A stretch of 64,000 nucleotides of DNA, from the NCBI GenBank assembly GCA_031292515.1, contig JARLGZ010000083.1:29141-93140 (forward strand), written 5' to 3'. The stretch comes from Puia sp. GTDB lineage: Bacteria > Bacteroidota > Bacteroidia > Chitinophagales > Chitinophagaceae. Below the pieces are notes generated by a model. The model was not told the DNA's origin. It did no database searches and was given only the letters and a program-made list of their open reading frames with translations. Both the position numbers and the translations under genes were made by a program. Within the stretch, counting starts at the first letter, position 1, and each line of letters starts with the position of its first letter. Positions 17,638 to 25,658 of the stretch are shown piece by piece.

Positions 17638-17707
17638 GTGCCGGATCAATGCAAGTCATCGTAAATTTCAGACAGCCTCTCATTCCCTACTCAAAATATT
17701 TTAACCT

Positions 17708-18388
17708 ATGACTGGAAAAGCCAACAAGCCGGAATCCTCGTCACCCGAAAAAAAAGAAAACACAGATTATGATTCGAAATTCAATGACATCAATAACCGG
17801 TTCGCCAGTACCGATAAAAGGATCGACGACTTAAAATGGAGCCTGACCGGGTGGATGACCTTCTTTGGGATCATTTTCGGGGTTTCCGCCCTGATCTTCA
17901 ATAACAATTTCAATGCTGAGAAAGAAGGTTTACGACAGCTAAGCAAAGAAATGCGTGATGAGCTAAATGGCAAATCGTATAACGCGAGCCTGGAATTCCA
18001 ATCGTTCAACAAACACAAGCTGTCCGGACAGGAAGTTACGGGAAGAATCGAAGAAGCCAGCCCGGGGAAATATTTATTGGAATTTTCGATCATCCTAAAA
18101 AACACCGGGGAATCTTCAACGGGTCCCATCACCATAAAAGTATACACGGATAGCTCTCTACAACTCTATGACATCAGTACGGATGAAGAGAAATACGCAT
18201 ACGAGGCATTCCATCATGACAATCTGCATCCCGACAGGCTGCCGGCCCTTGCCTCCTTCGAGGCAAACCTATATATGGGTGTCCGCAAAAAACCGACAAA
18301 GGGAAAATACCAGGTATTGGTAAAGGGATATTGCGACAATTCAAAAGCGATCACGAAAGATGAGTTCAACCTGATCATAAACAATTAA
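17708..18388 (+). CDS. Single-pass membrane protein with coiled coil, function unknown
   Basis: The 226-aa protein has a polar N-terminus (Lys/Glu/Ser-rich, residues 1-25), a short helical coiled-coil-like stretch (YDSKFNDINNRFASTDKRIDDLKW), one membrane helix (TGWMTFFGIIFGVSALIF, about 46-64), a charged linker helix (AEKEGLRQLSKEMRDEL) and a C-terminal domain of about 135 residues with beta-strand character (YLLEFSIILKNTGESSTGPITIKVYTD, FEANLYMGVRKK, YQVLVKGYCDNSKA). The C-terminal domain resembles Ig-like sandwiches, by pattern only. No signal peptidase site. Two copies of the GGGTGTTTTCAC motif precede it. Function unknown. Confidence 0.75.
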   Translation: MTGKANKPESSSPEKKENTDYDSKFNDINNRFASTDKRIDDLKWSLTGWMTFFGIIFGVSALIFNNNFNAEKEGLRQLSKEMRDELNGKSYNASLEFQSFNKHKLSGQEVTGRIEEASPGKYLLEFSIILKNTGESSTGPITIKVYTDSSLQLYDISTDEEKYAYEAFHHDNLHPDRLPALASFEANLYMGVRKKPTKGKYQVLVKGYCDNSKAITKDEFNLIINN

Positions 18389-18524
18389 GTCACCAGCATG
18401 CCCGCTGAATATCGACACCAATTACCGAAAATACAGGGCCTTAAGGAAGACGAACTTCGGCTTTGGGCTGAACCTGGATTCCGCTTACCATTTCAATGGA
18501 TTCTCATCCGGGGTCAAATACGCC

Positions 18525-19343
18525 TTGGTCAATAAAAGAGATACCGCGACCTCAGCATTATTATCGAAGAATCTGCATAACTCTAAATTTCTGAATCAGC
18601 AACATTTATTACTGCATATGGTAACCGACTATACAAAAACCCTAAAATCTCCGCGCAAGGAGATTTTTCAAGATGGGATCCACCTTCTGTTTGCGGTAGA
18701 TACGCCCTTTAATAAGCTGGATACTGCCGTTCAAAACAAGGTGAAAGAGTTGGTGCGCAGCAATAAAGAGCTAAATCTCCTGACCATTATAGTGGACAAA
18801 AAACCCTCCTCTAATTTTATTTCGGAGATCGATCACGTCATTTTCGATAGCCTCAAGAATCAGATTAAGAAAGGACTGCTTTTGACGGTGGGCGTGAGTG
18901 ACACCACGTATAACGACCAGTTCTTTTTATCGAACATCGTGATGAACTCGGAACTCGTAAAAGGAATAGGGGCCTACAAAACCGGCTCCAACTTCGAATA
19001 TGATATTAAGGGAGCCTTGAATTTACTCGATGACAGCCTTTATAAGGGAAGAAACCTGAAACGGGCGATCCTGAATCTCGAACCGGGTTTAAACTGGGTC
19101 ATCCGAAATAAAGCCAACGACCAATCCTGGCTGGAGTTTCAGGTCAGCGGCGCCTATAGCCATAATTTTACGACCCTCTATCATAATGAAAGGAGGGACA
19201 GCGTCACTGTAAATGGAACCATTCGCGTCCGAGTCTATAACGATATTTGGATACCTCTGGAACTCAAATATGATCCTAAGTCGGGAGCCTGGCCAAAAGC
19301 GCCGCCACCAAACAAAATTGACCAAACTCTCTTCATATGGTAG
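18525..19343 (+). CDS. Beta-strand-rich protein lacking a normal start (likely 5-prime truncated)
   Basis: The frame is open from 18381, overlapping the end of the previous gene, but has no ATG or GTG before 18525, where a TTG is the first possible start. Sequence before that TTG already looks like protein: NIDTNYRKYRALRK, FGFGLNLDSAYHFNGF, SSGVKYALVNKRDTA. The rest includes QQHLLLHMVTDYTKTL, GIHLLFAVDTPFNKL, LLLTVGVSDTTYNDQFF and LNLEPGLNWVIRNKANDQSWLEFQVSGAYSHNF, consistent with amphipathic strands. Most likely the N-terminus (with any signal peptide) was lost and this is a remnant. Family not recognised. Confidence 0.5.
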   Translation: MVNKRDTATSALLSKNLHNSKFLNQQHLLLHMVTDYTKTLKSPRKEIFQDGIHLLFAVDTPFNKLDTAVQNKVKELVRSNKELNLLTIIVDKKPSSNFISEIDHVIFDSLKNQIKKGLLLTVGVSDTTYNDQFFLSNIVMNSELVKGIGAYKTGSNFEYDIKGALNLLDDSLYKGRNLKRAILNLEPGLNWVIRNKANDQSWLEFQVSGAYSHNFTTLYHNERRDSVTVNGTIRVRVYNDIWIPLELKYDPKSGAWPKAPPPNKIDQTLFIW

Positions 19344-19376
19344 TGTTTCGAACTTTGCAGACAAACACAAAGACGT

Positions 19377-19662
19377 CATAGGAACCTTATCAATTTAGCG
19401 GCGTTCGTTGTCAGTATTTCTGTGATGATAATAACCTGCAATGACAATGCGAAAAATCGGAGATTGCAGTCGCGCAATTCAAACAACAGGAGAAAGCATT
19501 TCATATGGTTATGTCCTATTAAAGTATATGGACAAACTGACCATGGAAAATAACTCAGATACATTTTATTTCCAGATAAAAGGTTTGGACTTTTTCAGGA
19601 TGTCGACACAGGACAAAAGAAGAATCGATTCGCCGGATGCTGTGCTTGAAAAGAGACTATAG
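19377..19662 (+). pseudogene. Possible decayed small lipoprotein gene
   Basis: Three frames each hold a fragment that reads like one protein: HRNLINLAAFVVSISVMIITC (lipoprotein-like signal, no ATG), EIAVAQFKQQEKAFHMVMSY, and YVLLKYMDKLTMENNSD / FYFQIKGLDFFRMSTQDKRR to the stop at 19660-19662. This suggests a gene broken by at least two frameshifts. Weak evidence: short fragments can look protein-like by chance. Confidence 0.3.
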
Positions 19663-21282
19663 GGGTAACTTTGGCCTCGCTGTATAAACCCGTCTCCCCG
19701 CCACCGCGGCTACGGCGATCAGCGTCACGAATACATTCCAGTAGCTGTACCGGAAGTCGCGGTCGTGCTGGTAGACCGGGAATTGGCTCAGCGTATACAA
19801 GACGCCCGATAGCTGGATCCAGGCATGCAGTTGCCAGTAGCGAACAGCGGAGAAGCGATGCCCATCGGTGTGCGTCGCGGAAGAATGGGTATCCACAGAA
19901 TCATTGACCCCCGAATCACTACCCGCAGCTTTCTTTGCCGCCCTCCGGCTCCGGTACAGGAACCCCGCAAAGGCCGCCGTATTCAGGAACAGCCAGAACC
20001 AGGGCGAATAGAGGCAGGTCGGGCTCAAGGAGGTATACATCCCGGTGAACCAATCGCGCAGGTCGTTAGGGGCCTGTTGCACATGGAGGGCGTTGTTGGG
20101 CTCGATCCAGACCGACACGTTCCAGTAGCCCCCGCTTTTGAAGCGTTGCCGGATGCGCAGGTAGTAGAGAAAGCCTTCCCACCGGTTGCGGAGGTAGAGG
20201 AGTGGATGCCGCCCGATCGCCGATAGCCAGCTCCGCGTGACGATGCTGTCCATGGCCGCGTCGGGGTAGGGGATCATAGAGGGTCTGCCGTCGGGTGGCC
20301 AGACGATGTCGTCGAAGGACGCGGGGGTGTATTGCCGCAGCAGGGTATCATAGTGGAAATAAGAATAGCGTGTGAGGATGGGCGGGAACAGGTTCTCGCC
20401 GCTGAGCTTCGAGATGCCGGTGAGATCGAGCAGCTTCAGCTTGAAAGCAGGGTAGGCCTTCGTCGCGTGGATCACACGATAGGTCAGGGTCTGCGCAGTG
20501 AAGAGAAAGACACCGCAGACCGCCAGCGAGAGAAGCAGGGATTTCCAGCGGATCCGGCGCGTCCATCCAAACGCCCCCAACCAGGGGCTCCCGGACCGGC
20601 TGCCATGAGTCGCAGACGACCCTGTTCCGGGGACCGGCACTGCTGGCGTCGATCTCACCGCTGTCCCGGAGGACCGGCCCTTGAACAACTCAAACGGAGA
20701 GACAAACAACCAGGTCAGCGGCAGCAGCGCCACCACGGTATTGGTGCGGATCCACAACCCGAAAACAAGTAGAAAAGTTGCGATGACTTTGCCCTCGTGT
20801 GCTCCTTTTCCTGTGCTCGCCTCCCTGTTCCCGCCCGCCCCTTCCCCGACCTCCGCCAGCATCAGCGCCGCAATACCCCAAAGCAGCGAGGTCAGGCTGT
20901 CGCGCATCACATATTGAGGGATAAAAGAGAAAAAGGCGACGAGCAACAGGAGCGCCCAGAAACCGATCGAGCGGATGGGAACGCGTCGGACCAGCAAAAG
21001 AAGAAAGACCCAGTAGAGAACCATCTGCAACACGAACATCGATTGATAGTTGCCTGTCAGCAGCCAGAGCATCCGCCAGGTCCAGGAGAAGGCGCCTCCG
21101 AACCAGTCGTCGTAGGCCCCGGTCGTCACTTGGTGAAACTGGCTCCAGGAGTCGGCGCCATAGGAGCCGGGCATAAACAGGCAGAAGAGCCACGCTATTA
21201 CGAGACCGGTGATCAGGATCTTCGCCGGGCGGTTAGGTCGTTGGTTCCGGGTGCTGATATTGAGTAATGTGAGTCTTGACAA
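19657..21282 (-). CDS. Polytopic membrane protein, GT-C glycosyltransferase-like
   Basis: Membrane protein of 541 aa with about 9-10 hydrophobic helices (ILITGLVIAWLFCLFMPG, MFVLQMVLYWVFLLLL, SIGFWALLLLVAFFSFIP, VIATFLLVFGLWIRTNT, SLLLSLAVCGVFLFTAQ, PWFWLFLNTAAFAGFLY). After helix 1 the loop carries GADSWSQFHQVTTGAYDDW, with acidic residues where GT-C enzymes place catalytic Asp; VMRDSLTSLLWG follows. Such proteins transfer sugars from polyprenyl phosphates, but this one is not assigned to a CAZy family. Low-complexity insertions occur in loops: GEGAGGNREASTGKGAHEGK, a Ser/Thr/Gly/Pro-rich stretch near residue 210, and SDSGVNDSVDTHSSATHTDG near residue 455. It is downstream of the restriction-modification pair on the same strand. 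Confidence 0.8.
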   Translation of the reverse strand: MSRLTLLNISTRNQRPNRPAKILITGLVIAWLFCLFMPGSYGADSWSQFHQVTTGAYDDWFGGAFSWTWRMLWLLTGNYQSMFVLQMVLYWVFLLLLVRRVPIRSIGFWALLLLVAFFSFIPQYVMRDSLTSLLWGIAALMLAEVGEGAGGNREASTGKGAHEGKVIATFLLVFGLWIRTNTVVALLPLTWLFVSPFELFKGRSSGTAVRSTPAVPVPGTGSSATHGSRSGSPWLGAFGWTRRIRWKSLLLSLAVCGVFLFTAQTLTYRVIHATKAYPAFKLKLLDLTGISKLSGENLFPPILTRYSYFHYDTLLRQYTPASFDDIVWPPDGRPSMIPYPDAAMDSIVTRSWLSAIGRHPLLYLRNRWEGFLYYLRIRQRFKSGGYWNVSVWIEPNNALHVQQAPNDLRDWFTGMYTSLSPTCLYSPWFWLFLNTAAFAGFLYRSRRAAKKAAGSDSGVNDSVDTHSSATHTDGHRFSAVRYWQLHAWIQLSGVLYTLSQFPVYQHDRDFRYSYWNVFVTLIAVAAVAGRRVYTARPKLPL

Positions 21283-21288
21283 ATGTTT

Positions 21289-21326
21289 ACGGTATTGGGA
21301 CTTTTGTTTATTGTATTGGGACTTTA
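21289..21326 (+). repeat. Direct repeat of GTATTGGGACTTT between two genes
   Basis: Two copies about 23 bp apart between the start of the membrane protein gene and the stop of the endonuclease gene. Same class of short duplication as elsewhere in the window. Confidence 0.6.
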
Positions 21327-22313
21327 CAAGGATAGGTTCTTTTTTGATTTCCTTACGGATGTCTTCTTCGGATGGCCGCTTTCAAACAGCTCATCCGGTA
21401 ATTCGGCAACGGCTTTATCGATACCCTCCGGCGTCTCCGGTGGTTTGTGCAAGGGGATGTTTACCAGGGGGCGCAGGATCTCATACAATTCGGCCATCGG
21501 CCGGCCACCCCTGATTTGAATCAGGTGAACCTGTTTGTTTTTTGCCGTGTCATGGATATTGCTCCGCTCGCCGATCTTGTCGTAGAGGATGATGCCATTC
21601 TGGCCCATCCTGCCTATTTTGTCTTCGATGACTTCCTGGTTCCCCGCCGCGATCAGACCCACTTCCAAACGGATCCGGCCTCTCCGGGTCTGCACCTCGG
21701 CATCCGTCTCCCGGCCGACCTCGCGGTCCCTTTCGATATTTATCCAGAAGTTCTCGTTGAAGGTAAATCCCAAAATCGTCAGGGCGGTTTTTATCAGCAC
21801 ACGTTCGAGTTCTTTGCCGACCTTACTCTTGTCGGAGCCCCGGATGGTAAGGGTGGCGGCGCCCGCCATCAGGAAGAGCCAGGCCGTCTCCAGGTCCTTT
21901 GTCTTCCCCAATTTTGTAAAGATCCCGGAAAAATAATCATAGGTCTCCTGCAGAACGACGGAGAGATCGCCTTTTACATCCAGGTTGTCGGCGGTCTTGT
22001 GCGGCAGGCCTATCAGCCAGGTGTGCAAGTCCTGCTGCTCCTTCGACTTCCTCTTTATACCGTTCAGATCGGTCACCAACCCCTGTTTCCAGTCATCTCC
22101 ATAGATCGCCCTTGCATGGTTGCAGATTTCGAGGAGCCACAGATAGGTCAGGAACAGCTTGTCTTTTGTATTTCTTTCCGTGATGGACCTGTAATTACCG
22201 CCCTTCAGCACATGGGAAGCCAGTATCCGGAGCGATTTGCCGGAATAGGCATTCGAGAGCGTCAGATTTTCCGTAAGCCACTTTCTGAAGGTGGGTATAT
22301 GATAGTCCATCAT
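21324..22313 (-). CDS. Type II restriction endonuclease, probably CfrBI-like
   Basis: The gene follows a DNA methyltransferase directly, as expected of a type II R-M pair. The protein (329 aa from the ATG at 22311-22313) has a helical N-terminal half and a C-terminal half with the possible PD-(D/E)XK-like elements INIERDREVGRETDAEVQ and RIRLEVGLIAAGNQEVIEDKIGRM, followed by NGIILYDKIG and VHLIQIRGGRPM. It would cleave DNA not protected by the partner enzyme. CfrBI family (CCWWGG) is suggested by my recollection of the family and of its N4-cytosine partner, not proved. A TTG start at 22367 would overlap the methylase stop by 4 nt; I prefer the ATG because residues before it (IICRRPLIICYLSDHLS) derive from a repeated CAAATGATC leader. 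Confidence 0.65.
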   Translation of the reverse strand: MMDYHIPTFRKWLTENLTLSNAYSGKSLRILASHVLKGGNYRSITERNTKDKLFLTYLWLLEICNHARAIYGDDWKQGLVTDLNGIKRKSKEQQDLHTWLIGLPHKTADNLDVKGDLSVVLQETYDYFSGIFTKLGKTKDLETAWLFLMAGAATLTIRGSDKSKVGKELERVLIKTALTILGFTFNENFWINIERDREVGRETDAEVQTRRGRIRLEVGLIAAGNQEVIEDKIGRMGQNGIILYDKIGERSNIHDTAKNKQVHLIQIRGGRPMAELYEILRPLVNIPLHKPPETPEGIDKAVAELPDELFESGHPKKTSVRKSKKNLSL

Positions 22314-22315
22314 TG

Positions 22316-22364
22316 ACAAATGATCGGATAAATAACAAATGATCAATGGCCGCCGGCAAATGAT
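22316..22364 (-). repeat. Three copies of GATCATTTG in the methylase-endonuclease junction
   Basis: CAAATGATC on the plus strand occurs three times between the methylase stop and the endonuclease ATG. It could be a slipped repeat or binding sites for control of endonuclease expression. Confidence 0.5.
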
Positions 22365-23518
22365 CAATAAACGCTAAAATCGACCGTCGTATTCTCCGGG
22401 ATAAGGGGTGTCAACGACTTCTTCATCAGCTCGAAATATTTTTTCTCCGAGTCGATCAGCAAAAACCGCCTGTTCATCCCGATAGCGGCCTTACCCACCG
22501 TCCCGCTGCCGCCAAAGGGATCCAGCACCAGGTCGCCTTTAAAGGAATAATACCGGATTACCTTCTCCGCGAGTTCTTCGGGGAAGGTGGCGGGATGTTC
22601 CTTGTTAAAGGAGGGATGTATCTTCCACAGATTCGTCTTGTCATAGTCGTCGCCGATCTTTGACGCTTTTACCAGGGACTGGTCATAGTGATTCCGTATA
22701 TTCCAGTCGATGAGCCGGCTGGTCTTCTTTCTATAGACCAGGATATACTCGGTAACGACAACGGGCTTATATTGAAGCGGCTGCCTGTCTGCCGCAAACC
22801 GCCTCCCCCTGCCGATATTCCAGCCCGCGCCTTCCGGTTTTACCCAATGGATATCGTCGATAAAGTCAAACCCAATTTTATCCAGGATACCGTGCAGGTC
22901 GAAGGGGATGGGGACCCGGGTAGACGCCGTATTCCTGGAAGTCCGCTTGATCAGCACGGGCGAGATATTCACCACCAGGAACCTTCCTTCGGATAGCACC
23001 GCATGGCATCTGGCAAAAATCCTTTCCAGAAATTTCAGGTACTCCTTATAGTCCACATATTCCGAATAGGCGGGCTTGGCATTGTAATAAGGCGGGGAAG
23101 TAAACACCAGCTGCGCCGTATCTGGCGGGAAATCGGCCAGGACGTTGATGCTATTGCCTAAAATGATCTTGTTGCCCACCGGGGCGGGGTAGATCAGTTT
23201 TGATTTATCCGAAACCTTCTGATTCCTGCTTTTTGTCTTTTTGTGTTTGTTGACCCGGTCGATGATCAATTGCAGATTTGTGCTGTCCGTGATCTTTTTG
23301 ACATGCCTGTCCAGTCTCACTTCCCCTACCAGGTTCAGTTTCGAGTTCTTTGCATTCAGCGAGACCCGCCAGGAATCCAGCCGGTCGTCATATTCGGGGA
23401 GACCGGTGGTGATGAGACTATAGTGGTCGGGCAGATGCTCCTTTATCCAGGAATCTGTTTTTTCCCGGGCTTTTTGCGTCGTCCCTTTTTCAAACTTTAT
23501 CGTTGTCGAATTACTCAT
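22364..23518 (-). CDS. Type II DNA methyltransferase (N4-cytosine/N6-adenine, beta class)
   Basis: SAM-dependent DNA methylase of 384 aa with the motif order of the beta class: catalytic motif IV LVFTSPPYYNAKPAYSEY (SPPY, usual for N4-cytosine enzymes) near residue 140, and SAM motif I VLDPFGGSGTVGKAA near residue 345. Between them are IHWVKPEGAGWNIGRGRRFA and LQYKPVVVTEYILVYRKK, and TFPEELAEKVIRYYSFKGD, typical of this group. The N-terminal 110 residues are likely part of the target recognition or an accessory domain. It would protect host DNA from the endonuclease encoded directly downstream. The start codon at 23516-23518 lies in the first unit of a 20-bp tandem duplication. Confidence 0.9.
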   Translation of the reverse strand: MSNSTTIKFEKGTTQKAREKTDSWIKEHLPDHYSLITTGLPEYDDRLDSWRVSLNAKNSKLNLVGEVRLDRHVKKITDSTNLQLIIDRVNKHKKTKSRNQKVSDKSKLIYPAPVGNKIILGNSINVLADFPPDTAQLVFTSPPYYNAKPAYSEYVDYKEYLKFLERIFARCHAVLSEGRFLVVNISPVLIKRTSRNTASTRVPIPFDLHGILDKIGFDFIDDIHWVKPEGAGWNIGRGRRFAADRQPLQYKPVVVTEYILVYRKKTSRLIDWNIRNHYDQSLVKASKIGDDYDKTNLWKIHPSFNKEHPATFPEELAEKVIRYYSFKGDLVLDPFGGSGTVGKAAIGMNRRFLLIDSEKKYFELMKKSLTPLIPENTTVDFSVY

Positions 23519-23547
23519 TACTTCTTTGAATTACTCATTGCTTCTTT
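23508..23547 (+). repeat. 20-bp tandem duplication over the methylase start codon
   Basis: GAATTACTCATTACTTCTTT at 23508 and the same with one change at 23528. The methylase ATG (minus strand) is in the first unit and a second ATG in the other unit opens only a six-codon frame. Confidence 0.8.
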
Positions 23548-24043
23548 ATTGCCGCCTCCATTGTGGCAGACCCAATCATGTTTGCGTGGAATGGTATCCC
23601 AGGTTATTGAATGAGCCCCCAAGTTATCATATGCAGGGCACTCTCCCGTATAAATATTTCTACCCTTTTTCCACCGGGAGCGCCCCGACCCGATCCCTTT
23701 TGACCGCCCCATTCTGCCGTAAAAATAGGTCCAATATCCGGAATAACTAAATATTTTAGTTGGAAAGGCGGTTCGCGCTCCTGAAAAGATTGCCCGGCCG
23801 GATAGTTTTGGAATGCCTGGAGATAACGTTTATGCATACTATCTTGATCCCCGGAAAGATCCTATTTCTTCTCTGTTCCTGCTGGTATTGGGATTCGGAA
23901 AGGACGCCCCCACCTTCCCGGAGGACGCCCTGTATAATATGATCAACAAAAATTGATAGAAACACAAACGCCCGTTGCGGGTGAGGCAGCGGGCGTTCGG
24001 CGGTATCCGTACTTTGTTCTGATAGTTATTTTGTCCTGATGGT
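23548..24043. other. Intergenic region without supported genes
   Basis: Several short frames on both strands lack domains. The frame at 23760-23942 (plus) has a hydrophobic run but no conserved look. Only the terminator near 23980 is supported. Confidence 0.4.
23967..23997 (-). terminator. Hairpin terminator of the SelA-like gene
   Basis: AACGCCCGTTGC (23967-23978) pairs with GCAGCGGGCGTT (23986-23997) with one G-T pair and a 7-nt loop. On the minus strand it is followed by TTGTGTTTCTATCAATTTTTG and lies about 47 nt after the stop at 24044. Confidence 0.7.
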
Positions 24044-25348
24044 CTATACCGTAGCCTGCACCAGGATCTCTTTTACTCTCTTCGCCACTACATCGACCTG
24101 GTCGGCGCGGAGCAATACCACTCCGAGTATCAGCGCGTCTTTGTGTCCATTGGCGACGATGCTGGGCGTACCCTCTTTCATGGCTTTGAGCACTTCCTGC
24201 GGCGTGGTCTTCACTCTCATTGGATCCCAGCTGACTTCCAGGCTGGGGAAGGCGTTGGCGGGGCCGGGGCTGACGGTGACTTTCGTCTTGACGGTCGCGA
24301 CTTTCTCCAGCTGCGAGCCGATGCGTTTTGTGCGGTCCAGCCAGTCCTGCCATTCCTTGGCATGGTCGCGTTCCAGGTAGGACTTCAGCGCGGCATACAT
24401 GCCGAACATCTCTTCCTTGTTGACCTTCATCGGGCGGCCGATCGGCGCCTCATGCGGGCTATGGTTCAACTTGGCGGCTTCGATCAGGTCCTTGCGGCCA
24501 AATAGCAGACCGGCGCTCTGGGGCCCGTGGATCATCTTGCCACCCGAGAAGGTGACGAGGTCGAAACCGATCTTCTGGTATTTGAAAAGGTTTTCCACCG
24601 GCGGCACGTCGGCGGCGGCGTCGAGGAAGGTGGGGATATTATGCTTCCTGGAGATGGCGACAAAATCTTCATGGGTCACGCTGTGTTCGCCGGCGGCGTT
24701 GAAGAACAGCGCCATCACCGTGTTGCTGTTAAAGGCGGCTTCCATGGCGGCGGGTCCTTCGATTTCGATGATCTTCGCGCCGGTTGTCGTCACGGCCTGG
24801 TCGAACAGGTAGCGGTGGCTTTTCTGCATGATCACCTCGGGACGGGTGGGCAGGTTGGGGATCATTCTGATCTTGTCCTTGTCGGTGCCGGTGATACAGG
24901 CGGCGGTGCCCAGCAGGATTCCGCAGGCGGCGCCCGAAGTCACCATGGCCCCTTCGACGTGCAGCATCTCGGCGATTTTGGCGCCTACCTTATCCTGGAG
25001 ATCGAACATGTTGGCAAAATCCTTCGAGGTCGAATTGATCGCGTCCAGCACTTCGGGATTCATCAACGAACCCGAGAGGAAGGTCATCGTCACCCCGGAG
25101 TTGATCACCCGGGTCACGCCCAGCTCGGCAAAGAAATCACGACCACTGGAGGGGGGAGCTCCCGCTCCCGAAAGACCTGCCTCTGAAAGACCGTTGGCAG
25201 ATCCGGAAGGATCGCCGGCAGCGCTTTTGCCTGTAGACGAGCCCGAAGACTTCGAAGGGGCGGCTTTCGACACAAGGGGCAGCAGGCTCGGCAGCGTGCC
25301 GACCAGCGGTAAAAAGGACAATCTTCTGATAATATCTCTTCTTTTCAT
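24044..25348 (-). CDS. Exported SelA-like PLP-dependent enzyme
   Basis: PLP enzyme of the SelA / fold-type I family, 434 aa. After the leader come LGVTRVINSGVTMTFLSGSLMNPEVLDAI (replacing the usual NAxGtxLG region), VEGAMVTSGAACGILLG, TFLDAAADVPP (Asp binding the pyridine ring) and LVTFSGGKMIHGPQSAGLLFG, where the Lys of SGGK should hold PLP. Unusually, it begins MKRRDIIRRLSFLPLVGTLPSLLPL, a Tat-type leader (RRLSFL), and then a Ser/Gly/Ala-rich linker with repeats, so the folded enzyme with cofactor is probably exported to the periplasm. It is not selenocysteine synthase; family members act on amino sugars or related compounds. Single gene with its own terminator. Substrate unknown. Confidence 0.85.
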   Translation of the reverse strand: MKRRDIIRRLSFLPLVGTLPSLLPLVSKAAPSKSSGSSTGKSAAGDPSGSANGLSEAGLSGAGAPPSSGRDFFAELGVTRVINSGVTMTFLSGSLMNPEVLDAINSTSKDFANMFDLQDKVGAKIAEMLHVEGAMVTSGAACGILLGTAACITGTDKDKIRMIPNLPTRPEVIMQKSHRYLFDQAVTTTGAKIIEIEGPAAMEAAFNSNTVMALFFNAAGEHSVTHEDFVAISRKHNIPTFLDAAADVPPVENLFKYQKIGFDLVTFSGGKMIHGPQSAGLLFGRKDLIEAAKLNHSPHEAPIGRPMKVNKEEMFGMYAALKSYLERDHAKEWQDWLDRTKRIGSQLEKVATVKTKVTVSPGPANAFPSLEVSWDPMRVKTTPQEVLKAMKEGTPSIVANGHKDALILGVVLLRADQVDVVAKRVKEILVQATV

Positions 25349-25658
25349 GCAGTTTATTTTTGTTTAATATTTGATCTGGAAGGTATAAATTATTTAAAAG
25401 AGCGCCCAAAGAAATATGATAATTGGCAAGTATTAATCAGGGCCTGCCCCACGAAGCCTCGTCGTAAACAGATCCGGTCCCTGGGCCTGTACGGCCGCCT
25501 TATCATTGTCGGAATTCAGGCTGGCCTCCGATTGGGGACAGGGTAGGCGGCTCGGGATCGTGCCTCCAGTCGCGTTGCCGGGAAACTTGTGCGGCGGGGA
25601 AACAATTTCGGCTTCCTGGGAGGGGTCTGGGAAAAAAGCCTTAATTTTTGACCCGCAA
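25349..25658. other. Divergent intergenic region
   Basis: A long frame beginning at 25506 runs into the 25659 gene, but its first 51 residues are low-complexity and not protein-like, so I treat this stretch as the upstream region. No clear promoter was identified. Confidence 0.4.

Noticed and set aside
25506..25658. N-terminal extension of the cysteine-peptidase-like protein
   Set aside because: The 51 extra residues are low complexity and precede a good start at 25659 followed by a signal-like helix.
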